From assembly GCF_022267375.1 (NCBI RefSeq), contig NZ_JAIZBH010000001.1:936501-1000500 (forward strand): 64,000 nucleotides of DNA. Reading direction: 5' to 3'. This stretch comes from Leptospira sanjuanensis (lineage in GTDB: Bacteria; Spirochaetota; Leptospiria; Leptospirales; Leptospiraceae). Each line of letters starts with the position of its first letter. Positions within the stretch are counted from its first letter, which is position 1. The notes below the pieces were generated by a model. It searched no databases. It was not told where the DNA came from and worked only from the letters and a program-made list of their open reading frames with translations. Below, piece by piece: positions 23,785-39,299 of this stretch. The position numbers and the translations under genes were made by a program.

Positions 23785-24977
23785 TTCTCCGATTCTGTCG
23801 CAAGAACCGCGGTTCCGAATTCCGCTTCGGTTTCAGGAAAGGATTTCCAGAAATAAAAATCGAACCATTTTTCAAGTCGGAAGGAAAGGATCGTGTATTT
23901 ACAGATCAATTCTTTGATCCAAACGGCGCTTCGTGACGTCCAGATTTTCAAAGTCGGAGAATCGTCCGGATTGGATTCTTGGATCACTCCGTCGTTTCTT
24001 CCAAGACTTACGTTTCTCCCCAAATACGCGAGCGAGAATGGCGCGATTCCTTTTTTGGATTTTGCGCCGAGTCGATGAGAAAGTCTTTCCGCCGCGTAGA
24101 TTCCCATCGGAAGCGCGGTCGCACAAGCCATTCTCAAATGATCGTAACCGGAAGAAACCACTTGCACACAATCGCCCGCGCCGATGATTTCCGGATAATC
24201 CTCCACTTCGAGGAATTGATTAACGTAAACCTGACCGATCGGATTGGTTCTTAGGCCCGATTGTCCTCCCACTTTTGAAGCGGAAAGTCCGCTCGATAAA
24301 ACGCAGAAATCGTGTTCGATTCTTTTCCCGTCCGCGGTTACGAGCGCAGCGTCTTCGTATTCCATAATTTTAGAATGTTCTAAAATTCTTACGTTCTTAT
24401 TTTCGAAAAATTCTCTCAGTTTTTTCTGTGCGGGAACGGAAAAACCTTTTCCAAGCGGACTTGCGTCCACGAGTGTCAGTCGAAGGTTCGGAAAATTCTC
24501 CGCAAGTTCCGCGGCGGTTTCGATTCCGCTCAAACCGGCTCCGAGAACGGTGATCTTCGCGCTCGGATTCGATTTTAGAAGTTCGCGCATCTTCGCACAT
24601 TCTTCCGTTTCCGAAATTCGAAAGTAAACGTTCGTGTTGATTTTTGTAGCGGATGAACCTTGAACTCCGAGGGAATAAACGAGGTGATCGTATTTCAAAG
24701 CGGAACCGCTTTCGAGAACCACACGTTTGGATTTCGGTTCGATCTTTGCGATTTTCCCGATTACGAGTTTTACGTTTTTATGAAGAAGCGATCGTACTGT
24801 GTACGTGTTTTTGAGAGTTCCCGCGAGTAGTTGATGGTTTCGTATTCTTTCCTGAAACGTTTCCTGAGCGGTCACCAATACGATCTCAATCGGAAGTTTT
24901 TTTCTGACGAGACGATTGGCTGCGATGATCCCCGCGTATCCTCCGCCTGCGATCAGAACGGTTTTGATTTGCGACAT
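23781..24977 (-). CDS. NAD(P)/FAD-dependent oxidoreductase (NDH-2-like), ECF41 partner
   Basis: 398 residues. N-terminal FAD-binding motif VLIAGGGYAGIIAANRL, a second dinucleotide site ITVLGAGLSGIETAAELAE for NAD(P)H, and the C-terminal FAD segment EIIGAGDCVQV. It resembles type II NADH dehydrogenases and related quinone reductases. A C-terminal amphipathic region could bind the membrane. AGGAGGCA precedes ATG 24977. First gene of the ECF41 operon; ECF41 factors are known to pair with oxidoreductases among other redox genes, so this is the likely main target. In this context it may respond to a redox or electrophile stress. Confidence 0.9.
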   Translation of the reverse strand: MSQIKTVLIAGGGYAGIIAANRLVRKKLPIEIVLVTAQETFQERIRNHQLLAGTLKNTYTVRSLLHKNVKLVIGKIAKIEPKSKRVVLESGSALKYDHLVYSLGVQGSSATKINTNVYFRISETEECAKMRELLKSNPSAKITVLGAGLSGIETAAELAENFPNLRLTLVDASPLGKGFSVPAQKKLREFFENKNVRILEHSKIMEYEDAALVTADGKRIEHDFCVLSSGLSASKVGGQSGLRTNPIGQVYVNQFLEVEDYPEIIGAGDCVQVVSSGYDHLRMACATALPMGIYAAERLSHRLGAKSKKGIAPFSLAYLGRNVSLGRNDGVIQESNPDDSPTLKIWTSRSAVWIKELICKYTILSFRLEKWFDFYFWKSFPETEAEFGTAVLATESEK

Positions 24978-25001
24978 GTTTGCCTCCTGTTCTAAAAGGA
25001 A

Positions 25002-25028
25002 GACGCAGGTCCGGAAGGTCGCGTGACA
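25002..25028 (-). promoter_or_regulatory. ECF41-type promoter of the oxidoreductase-sigma-hydrolase operon
   Basis: On the minus strand TGTCACG (25028-25022) is followed by exactly 16 bases, then CGTC (25005-25002). The published ECF41 consensus is TGTCACA-N16-CGTC, so only one base differs. It ends 25 bp upstream of ATG 24977, which leaves space for the AGGAGG ribosome site and a short leader. Confidence 0.88.
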
Positions 25029-25109
25029 AAGAATGAAATTTTTTCTTTCATAAATCGCGACGGTTTGCGAACGATAAAAGGTTTCTTTTTTTTAACACGA
25101 AATATGTAA

Positions 25110-25124
25110 TCAGAATTGTTCTAA
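25110..25124. promoter_or_regulatory. Imperfect PerR/Fur-like palindrome ahead of cytochrome c peroxidase
   Basis: TCAGAATTGTTCTAA is a 7-1-7 dyad with five of seven symmetric pairs, similar in size and sequence to PerR boxes (TTAnAATnATTnTAA). It lies about 55 bp upstream of the peroxidase gene. PerR is known to control a cytochrome c peroxidase in pathogenic Leptospira; the site itself is an inference. Confidence 0.4.
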
Positions 25125-25178
25125 ATTCGAATTGACAGAAGAAGTTCCCGTTCGAAACTTTGACCCAGGATGGTCCAT

Positions 25179-26129
25179 ATGCTTAGGATTTTGTCCATTT
25201 TTCTTTTGATTTCGTTTCTATTCTCGCTCAGCGGCTGCAAAGAACCGGTTCAAAAAGCCGAACTGGAAGGTTTTGTGGTTAAGAACGTAATTCATCCCAA
25301 CAACAATCCTTACAACAAGGATAAGGTCGAATTGGGAAAACTGCTCTATTTTGATAAGCGACTTTCACTCAAAGGAGATACGAACTGCGCGATCTGTCAT
25401 TCCGTGGAACTTCAAAACACGGAGAAGAATTCCGTTCCCCGCAATAAGATTCATAATTCTTCGGCGCCTTCTTTGACGAACGTGGGTTTGTATAAGGACG
25501 TATTTAACGATCCGCAAGCGAACGATCTGGAAGATATCGTAAAGGAACGCGTTCACACGGCGGTTATGCTCAAGGATGAGAAGACGATCGTTGCAAGACT
25601 CAATCAGGTTCCCGAATACCGCGAACTTTTCGAAAAGTCGTTCGGTTCTCCGGGAATCACGATGGATCGGATCGTTAAGGCGATTTCAGCTTTTGAAAGA
25701 ACCATCGTTTCCAAAAATTCCAAGTTCGATCGTTACGTCATGGGGGAGGAATCCGCTCTTTCTCCGGCTCAAAAACGCGGACTCGACGTGTTCATGAATA
25801 AGGCGAAGTGTTCCCAGTGTCACAAAGGTCCGAACTTTTCCGATTCGGAAAAACATACGACCGGGTTGAAAGGAATTACACAAACCGTGCGGACTCCGAG
25901 TCTGCGCGACGTGAGTAAAAAGAACGAATTCATGCACAACGGAGAATTTACGAAACTGGAAGATGTAGTGGACCATTTCGTAAACGGCGGATCGAAGGGT
26001 TCGATCGAGGATCCTCTTCTCAAACCTTCAGCGATCACCGAAGAAGAGAAAAAGGATCTGATCGAGTTTCTGAAATCCTTGGAAGGGGAATCTCATCCAT
26101 TAGAAATGCCTAAAATTCCGAAGGCGTAG
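25179..26129 (+). CDS. Di-haem cytochrome c peroxidase (MauG/CcpA family) lipoprotein
   Basis: 316 residues from ATG 25179, preferred over ATG 25170 because AGGA is well spaced from it. Signal peptide MLRILSIFLLISFLFSLSGC with lipid Cys. Two c-type haem sites: CAICHS near residue 70 and CSQCHK near residue 210, with PSLRDVSKKNEFMHNGEF in the second domain. The enzyme reduces hydrogen peroxide with electrons from cytochrome c. It needs the cytochrome c maturation pathway, whose ccmE-F-H genes are also in this window. Divergent from the ECF41 operon. Confidence 0.94.
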   Translation: MLRILSIFLLISFLFSLSGCKEPVQKAELEGFVVKNVIHPNNNPYNKDKVELGKLLYFDKRLSLKGDTNCAICHSVELQNTEKNSVPRNKIHNSSAPSLTNVGLYKDVFNDPQANDLEDIVKERVHTAVMLKDEKTIVARLNQVPEYRELFEKSFGSPGITMDRIVKAISAFERTIVSKNSKFDRYVMGEESALSPAQKRGLDVFMNKAKCSQCHKGPNFSDSEKHTTGLKGITQTVRTPSLRDVSKKNEFMHNGEFTKLEDVVDHFVNGGSKGSIEDPLLKPSAITEEEKKDLIEFLKSLEGESHPLEMPKIPKA

Positions 26130-26240
26130 AATACCCGATTCGCGCGAACAGCGGCGGTTCTTTGAACTGCCGTAGCTTCGAAAATTACTGATTGTTTGTT
26201 GGATTAGGGCCGTCTTTCTACAGGACTTAAAAAGAAAAAC

Positions 26241-27923
<1,683 letters not shown>

Positions 27924-28012
27924 GTAAGTGCCTACTTAATGGACATGGTTGAATGTAGGAAGTTTTTTACAAATCGAAAAACGGATTTTACGAGTCAAAA
28001 GAGAACAATTCA

Positions 28013-30088
<2,076 letters not shown>

Positions 30089-30185
30089 AGAACGGCGAGG
30101 TTTATCGGAGTTCCGACAGGATCTTCCGTAAAACGACGACCCCTCCCCGATTGGGTGGTGGAGGTGGGTTGGCGGGGAAAATCGA

Positions 30186-30211
30186 AGAATTTTCCTATAT
30201 CAGAAAATTCT
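30186..30211. terminator. Hairpin downstream of the DUF255 gene
   Basis: AGAATTTTC and GAAAATTCT form a perfect 9-bp stem with an 8-base loop. There is no T-run directly after it; it may be a weak terminator for the convergent genes. Confidence 0.3.
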
Positions 30212-30244
30212 CATATCTGCAAGAGGAATTTTTGCGAGTGTCCC

Positions 30245-30259
30245 TGTAGGAACTCCAAC
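30245..30259 (+). repeat. Dispersed intergenic motif TGTRGGAACTC, copy 1
   Basis: TGTAGGAACTCCAAC. Shares the core GGAACTC with seven other intergenic copies in this window. Confidence 0.55.
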
Positions 30260-30347
30260 AAAATCATCTGACAAGGTTTGATCGAGTCGAACTTTGCCGG
30301 AACTTCGTTCGAACGCTCTCTTCGGGAGCTGGAAAAAGACGTGCGAG

Positions 30348-33069
<2,722 letters not shown>

Positions 33070-33105
33070 TTTCGACGGACCGATCCGGAGGGAACGGCTT
33101 CTCCT

Positions 33106-33477
33106 TTAGAGTTCCATTCTCTTGGCGTCGCGCCAGAGTCTGTCTAAATTATAATATTCTCTTTTTTCCGGAGTCATGATGTGAATGATGATTTCTCCGA
33201 AGTCCAAAAGCGTCCAACCGGAGTTCGCGGAGGTTCCGGTTTTGTCCGCTTCCTTGTGGGTTAGTTTATATTCTTTTAATGTCTTTCTGACTTCTCTCGC
33301 TACCGCGTTCGCTTGAACGGCGGAGTTCACTGTGCAGATGACGAAGTAACTCAGATAGCTGTTCACGCTTTCGAGGTTTAAGATGCTGACTTCTTCGCAC
33401 TTTTTATCCACCATGATGTCGTGGATGATCTGAAGAATTTCTTTGGTTGTCGGATTTTGTTTTGGGGCAGGGCTCAT
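33106..33477 (-). CDS. rsfS: Ribosome silencing factor RsfS
   Basis: 123 residues, normal length. The RsfS core is evident: [28 protein letters not shown]-like helix, [20 protein letters not shown], then [11 protein letters not shown]. It binds ribosomal protein uL14 and blocks subunit joining during starvation. It lies 6 bp after the LCP-family gene, an arrangement common in Leptospira, and precedes the MBOAT gene. Confidence 0.96.
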   Translation of the reverse strand: MSPAPKQNPTTKEILQIIHDIMVDKKCEEVSILNLESVNSYLSYFVICTVNSAVQANAVAREVRKTLKEYKLTHKEADKTGTSANSGWTLLDFGEIIIHIMTPEKREYYNLDRLWRDAKRMEL

Positions 33478-33483
33478 CGGTCT

Positions 33484-34677
33484 CTATTTTCTCGGTTCGT
33501 AATCGGAGCCTACGACGACGGTCGCGTCCAAACCCAGATCCTTTCTTAATACGTGATGTACTTCGGCTTTTTCTAATACTGTCGAAATGCGATCCATGAT
33601 TGCGGTGTTGCCAGAACGATCGATGACCACCGTTTTCGGAAATCCTTTTTTCCAAGCGTTGTCCGCTGCAAGAACCTTGATTCTTTTATCGGAAAGAATT
33701 CCTCGAACGTCTTTTGCGAGTCCCGCGACTTCGGTGCCGTTCAACACTTCCGTTCTCGCAAATTCCGCGTCCGCAAAAACGTCCGAGTTCATGTCCTTGG
33801 AGAATTTTCGGAACGCGACTCTGGCTCTTGCGATGTCCGTTTTTAGAAAAAGTTTTTTCGTCTTAGGGTCGTTAGCCGGTTCTCCGGGAAGTTCGGCGAT
33901 GCCGAACTGGATTCTTCTTGAATTGATAAACTTAACAAGACTGACGAAATCCTCTTTGGAAAGATCGGATTCGATGAGGCCGTGCGTAAATACGAGAAGC
34001 GGAGTCGTTAGGAATTCTTTTCTTTGCGAGAGAGTTTCATACAAAGTAAGAACGACGCTTTCTTGACGGCTGATTCTTTCCAAATAATCCAAGGTTTCTC
34101 TCTTATCCATCTTAACCGTGTAGTCGTACACGTCCTGGCCGGACATCGTATAAACTCCCGGCTCGCGATTGTATTCGGAAGAATTGCGGACGGTTTTGTT
34201 GTCCGTATAAACGCTCAAGCCTCCGAGAAGATCGACGATACGAACCCAGTTCGAAGCGGAAAGAGAAATCGTATAATGCGGTTTGGTTCCGATCAGATCG
34301 GTGACGGCGCTTTTGACGGAAGACTTAGCGCCCGACTTGAGAAGATCCAACGAATCGTCCGGATCGTCGAACGAAGTAATCGGATGAATGAAATACAAAG
34401 CGCATCGGTTGTTCGAAGGAAAGAGAGTCGCTAAGAGACCGAATTCGTATTCTTCGTTGTCGCCCGTTGCGTGAAAGAGAAAGTAGATCGGTTTGCCTGC
34501 GGCGATTTTTTCTTCCAATCCGGTGCGATTGAATTTGCCGATTAAAAAGATAAGGGCCGAAAATAATAAAATTCCCGCCGCGATATAAAGCAGCCAACCC
34601 GATTTCTTTTTAGAAGTGTCTTTTGACTCCAAACGTGCGCTCCGATTCCATTTCAAACCGGAAAACCTGACTGTCAA
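33484..34677 (-). CDS. LytR-CpsA-Psr (LCP) family protein with LytR C-terminal domain
   Basis: 397 residues from TTG 34677; a second TTG at 34632 preceded by GGAGC is an equally good start. One membrane helix (about 27-47), an LCP domain in the middle ([40 protein letters not shown]), and a LytR_C domain at the end ([24 protein letters not shown]). LCP proteins attach polymers to the cell wall in Gram-positives; in Leptospira the role is unclear. Several LCP Arg/Asp catalytic residues cannot be placed with confidence. First gene of the LCP-rsfS-MBOAT-SGNH run. Confidence 0.85.
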   Translation of the reverse strand: MTVRFSGLKWNRSARLESKDTSKKKSGWLLYIAAGILLFSALIFLIGKFNRTGLEEKIAAGKPIYFLFHATGDNEEYEFGLLATLFPSNNRCALYFIHPITSFDDPDDSLDLLKSGAKSSVKSAVTDLIGTKPHYTISLSASNWVRIVDLLGGLSVYTDNKTVRNSSEYNREPGVYTMSGQDVYDYTVKMDKRETLDYLERISRQESVVLTLYETLSQRKEFLTTPLLVFTHGLIESDLSKEDFVSLVKFINSRRIQFGIAELPGEPANDPKTKKLFLKTDIARARVAFRKFSKDMNSDVFADAEFARTEVLNGTEVAGLAKDVRGILSDKRIKVLAADNAWKKGFPKTVVIDRSGNTAIMDRISTVLEKAEVHHVLRKDLGLDATVVVGSDYEPRK

Positions 34678-34822
34678 ACGGTTATTTTCCGAATTGTATC
34701 CCGTTTCAAAACCGAGGAATCATCGTACCGATCGGTCGAACTTTTATTGACGAACTTCGATCCATTCTGAAAATCCCAACGAACCATTCCATTTCAATCG
34801 GCCCATTGCCCGAGGTGACCTT

Positions 34823-36445
34823 ATGAACTCAACGATGATGAATTATCAGCTGACCGTTCCCGCGATATTACGAAGAGCTTTGGAAGTTCATCCCGAAAAA
34901 ACGATCGTAACCAAAATGAACGACGAATCGATTCATCGATATACGTACGGAGAATTTCATTCTCGGACTACGAAGCTGATGAGCGCGCTGAAGAAGTTCG
35001 GAGTTCGTCCGGGCGATCGAGTCGCCACGTTCGGAATGAATCACTATAGACATCTGGAGATTTATTTCGCGGCTCCGTCGATGGGAGCCGTTCTTCATAC
35101 GTTGAACGTGCGTTTGTTTCCGGAACAGCTCGTGTTCATCGTCAACGACGCCGAGGATTCCGTGATCTTTGTGGATAAGAGTTTGAGTAAGGTTCTTGCC
35201 GATCTGCTTCCTGAATTTAAAAAGAAGCCTAAGTTCGTCGTGATGGACGATTTGGAAGCGATCGCGGCGGCGCCTTTGCCGGATGCGATCGACTACGAAA
35301 CGTTTCTAAAAAGCGGAGACGATTCGTTCACCTTACCGGAGTTAGATGAACATGCCGCCGCGGGAATGTGTTACACATCCGGGACGACGGGAAATCCGAA
35401 GGGAGTCGTTTACAGCCATCGTTCGATTTATCTTCACAGCATGTCGATTTGTATGTCCGATAGTCTCGGGGTTTGCGAGAAAGAAACGATTCTTCCCGTG
35501 GTTCCCATGTTCCACGCGAACGCATGGGGGATTCCGTTCGGCTGCGTGATGACCGGAGCGAAACTCGTTTTTCCCGGCAAACACCTGTTAGGTCATGGAC
35601 TCGCCTCTCTTTTGGAACAGGAAAAGGTAACGATGGCCGCGGGTGTTCCCACGATTTGGAACGTACTGTATCAACATCTAAGGAAGAATTCCTACGATCT
35701 GAGCGGATTGCATACGATGATCGTGGGAGGTTCGGCCGCTCCTCAGTCCATGATCGAAGGATTTCAAAAGGATTTCGGAATCCATATTCTTCACGCATGG
35801 GGAATGACGGAGTTATCTCCCGTCGGAACCGTCTGCAGACTCAAAACTACGATGAACGATTTGGAAGAATTAGAAAAATTGCATATTCTTGCCAAACAAG
35901 GTCCGGCCGTCGCGGGAGTCGAACTCAGAGGAATCGACGAACAAGGAAAGGACATTCCCAAGGACGGAAAAACTCCGGGAGAATTGATCGTACGAGGCCC
36001 TTGGATCACCGCTTCGTATTACGGAAATCCGAGCCGCGAATCGTTTACGGAGGACGGATGGTTTCGCACCGGGGACGTCATCACGATCGATTCAAATTCT
36101 TACATTCAAATCACGGACCGGAAAAAAGATCTGATCAAAACGAGAGGCGAATGGATTTCGAGCGTCGAAATGGAAGCGCAGGTCTTGAAGGCGCCCGGAG
36201 TTTTGGAAGCGGCGGTGGTCGCGAAACCGGACGACATTCGAGGAGAAGTTCCCGTTGTTTTCGTCGTCGCGAAGGAAGGGGAAAGCGTGGATAAAAAATC
36301 CGTACTTGAAATCTTAAAGGAAAATTTTGCGAATTGGCAATTGCCTCACAACGACGACATTCGTTTGATCGACGCGATTCCGAAAACGAGTGTTGGAAAA
36401 TTCGATAAGAAGGTTTTGCGTGCGGGATTAACCGGACATTCTTGA
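34823..36445 (+). CDS. Acyl-CoA synthetase (AMP-forming, long/medium-chain type)
   Basis: 540 residues. AMP-binding P-loop [21 protein letters not shown]5/A7 motifs [14 protein letters not shown] and [11 protein letters not shown], and the C-terminal Lys in [13 protein letters not shown]. It activates a carboxylic acid with ATP and CoA. The C-terminal domain is complete. Start is supported by GAGGTG. Leptospira live on fatty acids, so a fatty-acid substrate is plausible; exact chain length cannot be read. It stands alone on the plus strand. Confidence 0.93.
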   Translation: MNSTMMNYQLTVPAILRRALEVHPEKTIVTKMNDESIHRYTYGEFHSRTTKLMSALKKFGVRPGDRVATFGMNHYRHLEIYFAAPSMGAVLHTLNVRLFPEQLVFIVNDAEDSVIFVDKSLSKVLADLLPEFKKKPKFVVMDDLEAIAAAPLPDAIDYETFLKSGDDSFTLPELDEHAAAGMCYTSGTTGNPKGVVYSHRSIYLHSMSICMSDSLGVCEKETILPVVPMFHANAWGIPFGCVMTGAKLVFPGKHLLGHGLASLLEQEKVTMAAGVPTIWNVLYQHLRKNSYDLSGLHTMIVGGSAAPQSMIEGFQKDFGIHILHAWGMTELSPVGTVCRLKTTMNDLEELEKLHILAKQGPAVAGVELRGIDEQGKDIPKDGKTPGELIVRGPWITASYYGNPSRESFTEDGWFRTGDVITIDSNSYIQITDRKKDLIKTRGEWISSVEMEAQVLKAPGVLEAAVVAKPDDIRGEVPVVFVVAKEGESVDKKSVLEILKENFANWQLPHNDDIRLIDAIPKTSVGKFDKKVLRAGLTGHS

Positions 36446-36530
36446 AACGACGCGAAGTCGAGCGCGTTACAACGGGAGAATGAGAGTTGTCCGCAGAAGA
36501 CAACGCGCAATTCTGCTCTTTTTGCGAGAA

Positions 36531-38549
36531 TTACTTCAAGCAGCGAACGCCCGCGTAATTGCTAAGATGATCCCAGCGGATCTCGCCTTTGAAAATATCC
36601 AAGTTGTAGGCGCCGTTGGCGCCGATCGAAATCGTGGAAGACCAATACCGTCTATCCGCGCCGTTGTCCGTCCATGATTCCGTTTCACCGCTTTCATACG
36701 AATCTTCCAGCTCTTCGATGGTGGGAAGACGCAAATCCCGAGAATCGCAGATTTGGCTGGCTTGATACCAGTTGAAATTGCCGTCGAAGATCTGCCAGGA
36801 TTTTTCTTTCGCGATCGATTGCCGTTTGATCCGTTTTTTTTCGATCTTTGATTTTGGAATATTCGAAGATTGGAATGTGTTTTTTTCCGGATCGGAGGTC
36901 GAAGCCGTTTCCTCTTGAAGGTGAATGCCGAATAGTTTTTTGAATTCCTTGTCGGGATTTGCGAAATTGGCGGACGTTTCCAAAAGATCCTTGAGTTTGG
37001 ACTTGGCGGAACCCCAGAAAAGCCCCGTTTTCGATTCCCAGTCGGCCCCGAGACGATGGCTGTTGATGATTTGTGTGGGATTGCGCGATTCCAAACCCTC
37101 GTGCAAAAGGGAATCCAATTGTTCCTGAAGAGAAATCGGGTTTTTTAGTTTTTGGTTTACGCGTTTGATTTCCTTTTTGATTTTGTCGATCTGCAAAAGA
37201 GCGGCAAAATCCGATTTGGCGAGAGAATCGATCGCTTCTCGAAACGCGTCGTGAATCCTGCTTTGATGCGTTTCCTTTTCGTCTTCCGTCGTAGCCAAGG
37301 CTTCCGCGGTGAATTCCTTTTCGATCAGCAGATACAAGGTTTCTAAACGGTTCGTTAAATAAGAACGTCCCGTTTTTTCGGCGGTATCGGATTTTTTTTC
37401 GATCGCTTCCTTGAGCGCGACATACGGAGTTTCGTTTTTTAGGGAAAGATCCTTTAGAAGATTTGCATATAGTTTGGAAGCAAGGGAAAAGTCGAATAGG
37501 GAATAAGCCCGATCCGCTTCCTTCTCGCGAAGGGAAAAAATCGTAAGCTCCAACTTTTCCTTTCGTTCTTGGATGCTCTGGCGAATCTGAAGTTGTCTAT
37601 GTTTTTCGGGAACTTTCGTTCCGTATTCTTCGCCTAATGCGACGTAGTCGTTCAGACGTTTTTGTAATTCTTCCGGATTGAGTTGTCCGGAGCCGAAAAG
37701 AGTTTGGTCGGCTTCGTTGATCTTTTCCTTATATTCCAAACTATAGTTGTTGGTGACGTTTTTTCGAATTTCGCGGATAAACGGTTCGAGTTTTCGTAAG
37801 GATTCTTCGGTAAGACGATCGTTGAACGCCTTTAAAATTCGTTCGTAGATTTCGTTGGATTCGGCGTAATCTTTCGCGAGACTTAGTTCGGAGGCTTCGT
37901 TCAATTCTTCCCTAACTTCCTCCAGAACGCCTTCGAGGATTTTATCGGAGGTTTTGAATTCCATGGAATTCAAGTTCGTTCCGGGAACCGGTTTGATCTT
38001 TAAGAAGGCTACGCTCAAGTTTCCGTTTACCGAAGCGGGAGCCTGTTGATGATCGAAATTGTATTGTCTGTCTAAAAGTTTTTTACCGGATTCGGATGCA
38101 TAGTAGTCCAAAAGAAACTCGGGGAACTCCATCTGAAACGCGGACTTAATGGAATACATTAGAGTTTTTGAATCTCTTGTCTGATTGCGGAGGGAGACGT
38201 AGACGAGCCCGTTTTTGGAGGAAATCGTTCCGGAAATCACTTCGTTTGCGTCGATCGCGTCTGCGATCTGTTTCATACAGATTTCGTCCGAGCAGTTCAT
38301 TTTCTGCAGGGCTTCGACTTGTTTATAAAGAATCGCAAGAGATTCGTCGTCGACGATCGTATACTTTCCTTCGAAGTTTCTGAGAACCGAATTGATGATT
38401 CCGTTTCGAAATCGGTTTTCCAAACCCGCGCCGAGATTTCCTTCCGGATTCAGTTTGTGTACGTAGATTTTGGACGGTTTTGTCTGCGCAAGGACGGCGC
38501 TCGAGGTGCATACGAAAGAAAAAATAATAAGAAGAAGTCTAACGTACAT
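36531..38549 (-). CDS. Large exported protein with C-terminal DUF1566 (Lcl-like) domain
   Basis: 672 residues from ATG 38549. Signal peptide MYVRLLLIIFSFVCTSSAVL. The first about 150 residues (KIYVHKLNPEGNLGAGLENR, FEGKYTIVDDESLAILYKQ) resemble TolB/CsgG- or FlgT-like nucleotide-free domains found in spirochaete lipoproteins. A long helical middle region (about 200-560) has coiled-coil character. The last about 100 residues form a DUF1566/Lcl domain: WYQASQICDSRDLRLPTIEE, WTDNGADRRYWSSTIS, GVRCLK. Divergent from the thioredoxin-like and FlgT-like genes. Confidence 0.8.
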   Translation of the reverse strand: MYVRLLLIIFSFVCTSSAVLAQTKPSKIYVHKLNPEGNLGAGLENRFRNGIINSVLRNFEGKYTIVDDESLAILYKQVEALQKMNCSDEICMKQIADAIDANEVISGTISSKNGLVYVSLRNQTRDSKTLMYSIKSAFQMEFPEFLLDYYASESGKKLLDRQYNFDHQQAPASVNGNLSVAFLKIKPVPGTNLNSMEFKTSDKILEGVLEEVREELNEASELSLAKDYAESNEIYERILKAFNDRLTEESLRKLEPFIREIRKNVTNNYSLEYKEKINEADQTLFGSGQLNPEELQKRLNDYVALGEEYGTKVPEKHRQLQIRQSIQERKEKLELTIFSLREKEADRAYSLFDFSLASKLYANLLKDLSLKNETPYVALKEAIEKKSDTAEKTGRSYLTNRLETLYLLIEKEFTAEALATTEDEKETHQSRIHDAFREAIDSLAKSDFAALLQIDKIKKEIKRVNQKLKNPISLQEQLDSLLHEGLESRNPTQIINSHRLGADWESKTGLFWGSAKSKLKDLLETSANFANPDKEFKKLFGIHLQEETASTSDPEKNTFQSSNIPKSKIEKKRIKRQSIAKEKSWQIFDGNFNWYQASQICDSRDLRLPTIEELEDSYESGETESWTDNGADRRYWSSTISIGANGAYNLDIFKGEIRWDHLSNYAGVRCLK

Positions 38550-38729
38550 CCGTTTGCTCTGAGTCGAAATCCGATCGATTTGAAAATTCCGTCTACTAAA
38601 AAGAAATGGAAAACTCCTTAGTATCAAAACGCCGATCGAAGAAAAGTAAACAATTATTTGGGATTCGGAAAATAGGATTTACAATCTTTTCGGCGTAAAG
38701 CCGATTAGAAGTTCGGAAATCGGAACGGA

Positions 38730-39293
38730 ATGAAAACGCGTATCAAAACTTCGAGCGTAGTTCGGTTTTTGAAAGCTATGTTTCGTGAAAAATTTATTTC
38801 CTTATGTATGTTTTTGATTCTTTTTGCGGGAACCGTTTCTGCGGAACCCCTTTCTAATTTCGCTTTTTATAATCTCAAAGAAGAAAGAATCATACTTTCT
38901 TCCTTTCTCGGCAATCTTTCCGATAACGACGTTTTGATCCTGAATTTTACCGGTTCGACGTGTAATCCCTGCAAAGAGCAAGTGCCGATTCTTTTGGATC
39001 TTACAAAACGAACGAATGTTTCCTTGGCCGGAAAAGGAAAGGTTTTTCTTTGGGTCGTATTCGTAGGAGACGATTTTAGGACGGGGAAAGAATATTCCGA
39101 ATTTCTAAAGTTACAAAACGCTGCGGAAGTTTTGATCGATCCTTTGTCTTCGAGTTATTCTCAGGTTCGGATCGCAGGCTTGCCCACGGTTTTGATTCTG
39201 AACTCGAAACGGGAAATTCTTTTTAAATCGGAAGGATTCCAGGAATCGAGTACGGCGGCCTTGAAACGTTTTTTAGATTCTTTAGGGAAATAA
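38730..39293 (+). CDS. Thioredoxin/TlpA-like periplasmic redox protein
   Basis: 187 residues with an N-terminal signal/anchor (FISLCMFLILFAGTVSAEP) and a thioredoxin fold with CNPC in FTGSTCNPCKEQVPILLDLT. The cis-Pro follows in GLPTVLILN. It probably keeps cysteines reduced or works as a thiol oxidoreductase in the periplasm. GGAACGGA precedes ATG. It lies 6 bp upstream of the FlgT-like lipoprotein, so the pair is likely co-transcribed. Confidence 0.88.
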   Translation: MKTRIKTSSVVRFLKAMFREKFISLCMFLILFAGTVSAEPLSNFAFYNLKEERIILSSFLGNLSDNDVLILNFTGSTCNPCKEQVPILLDLTKRTNVSLAGKGKVFLWVVFVGDDFRTGKEYSEFLKLQNAAEVLIDPLSSSYSQVRIAGLPTVLILNSKREILFKSEGFQESSTAALKRFLDSLGK

Positions 39294-39299
39294 GGGCAA

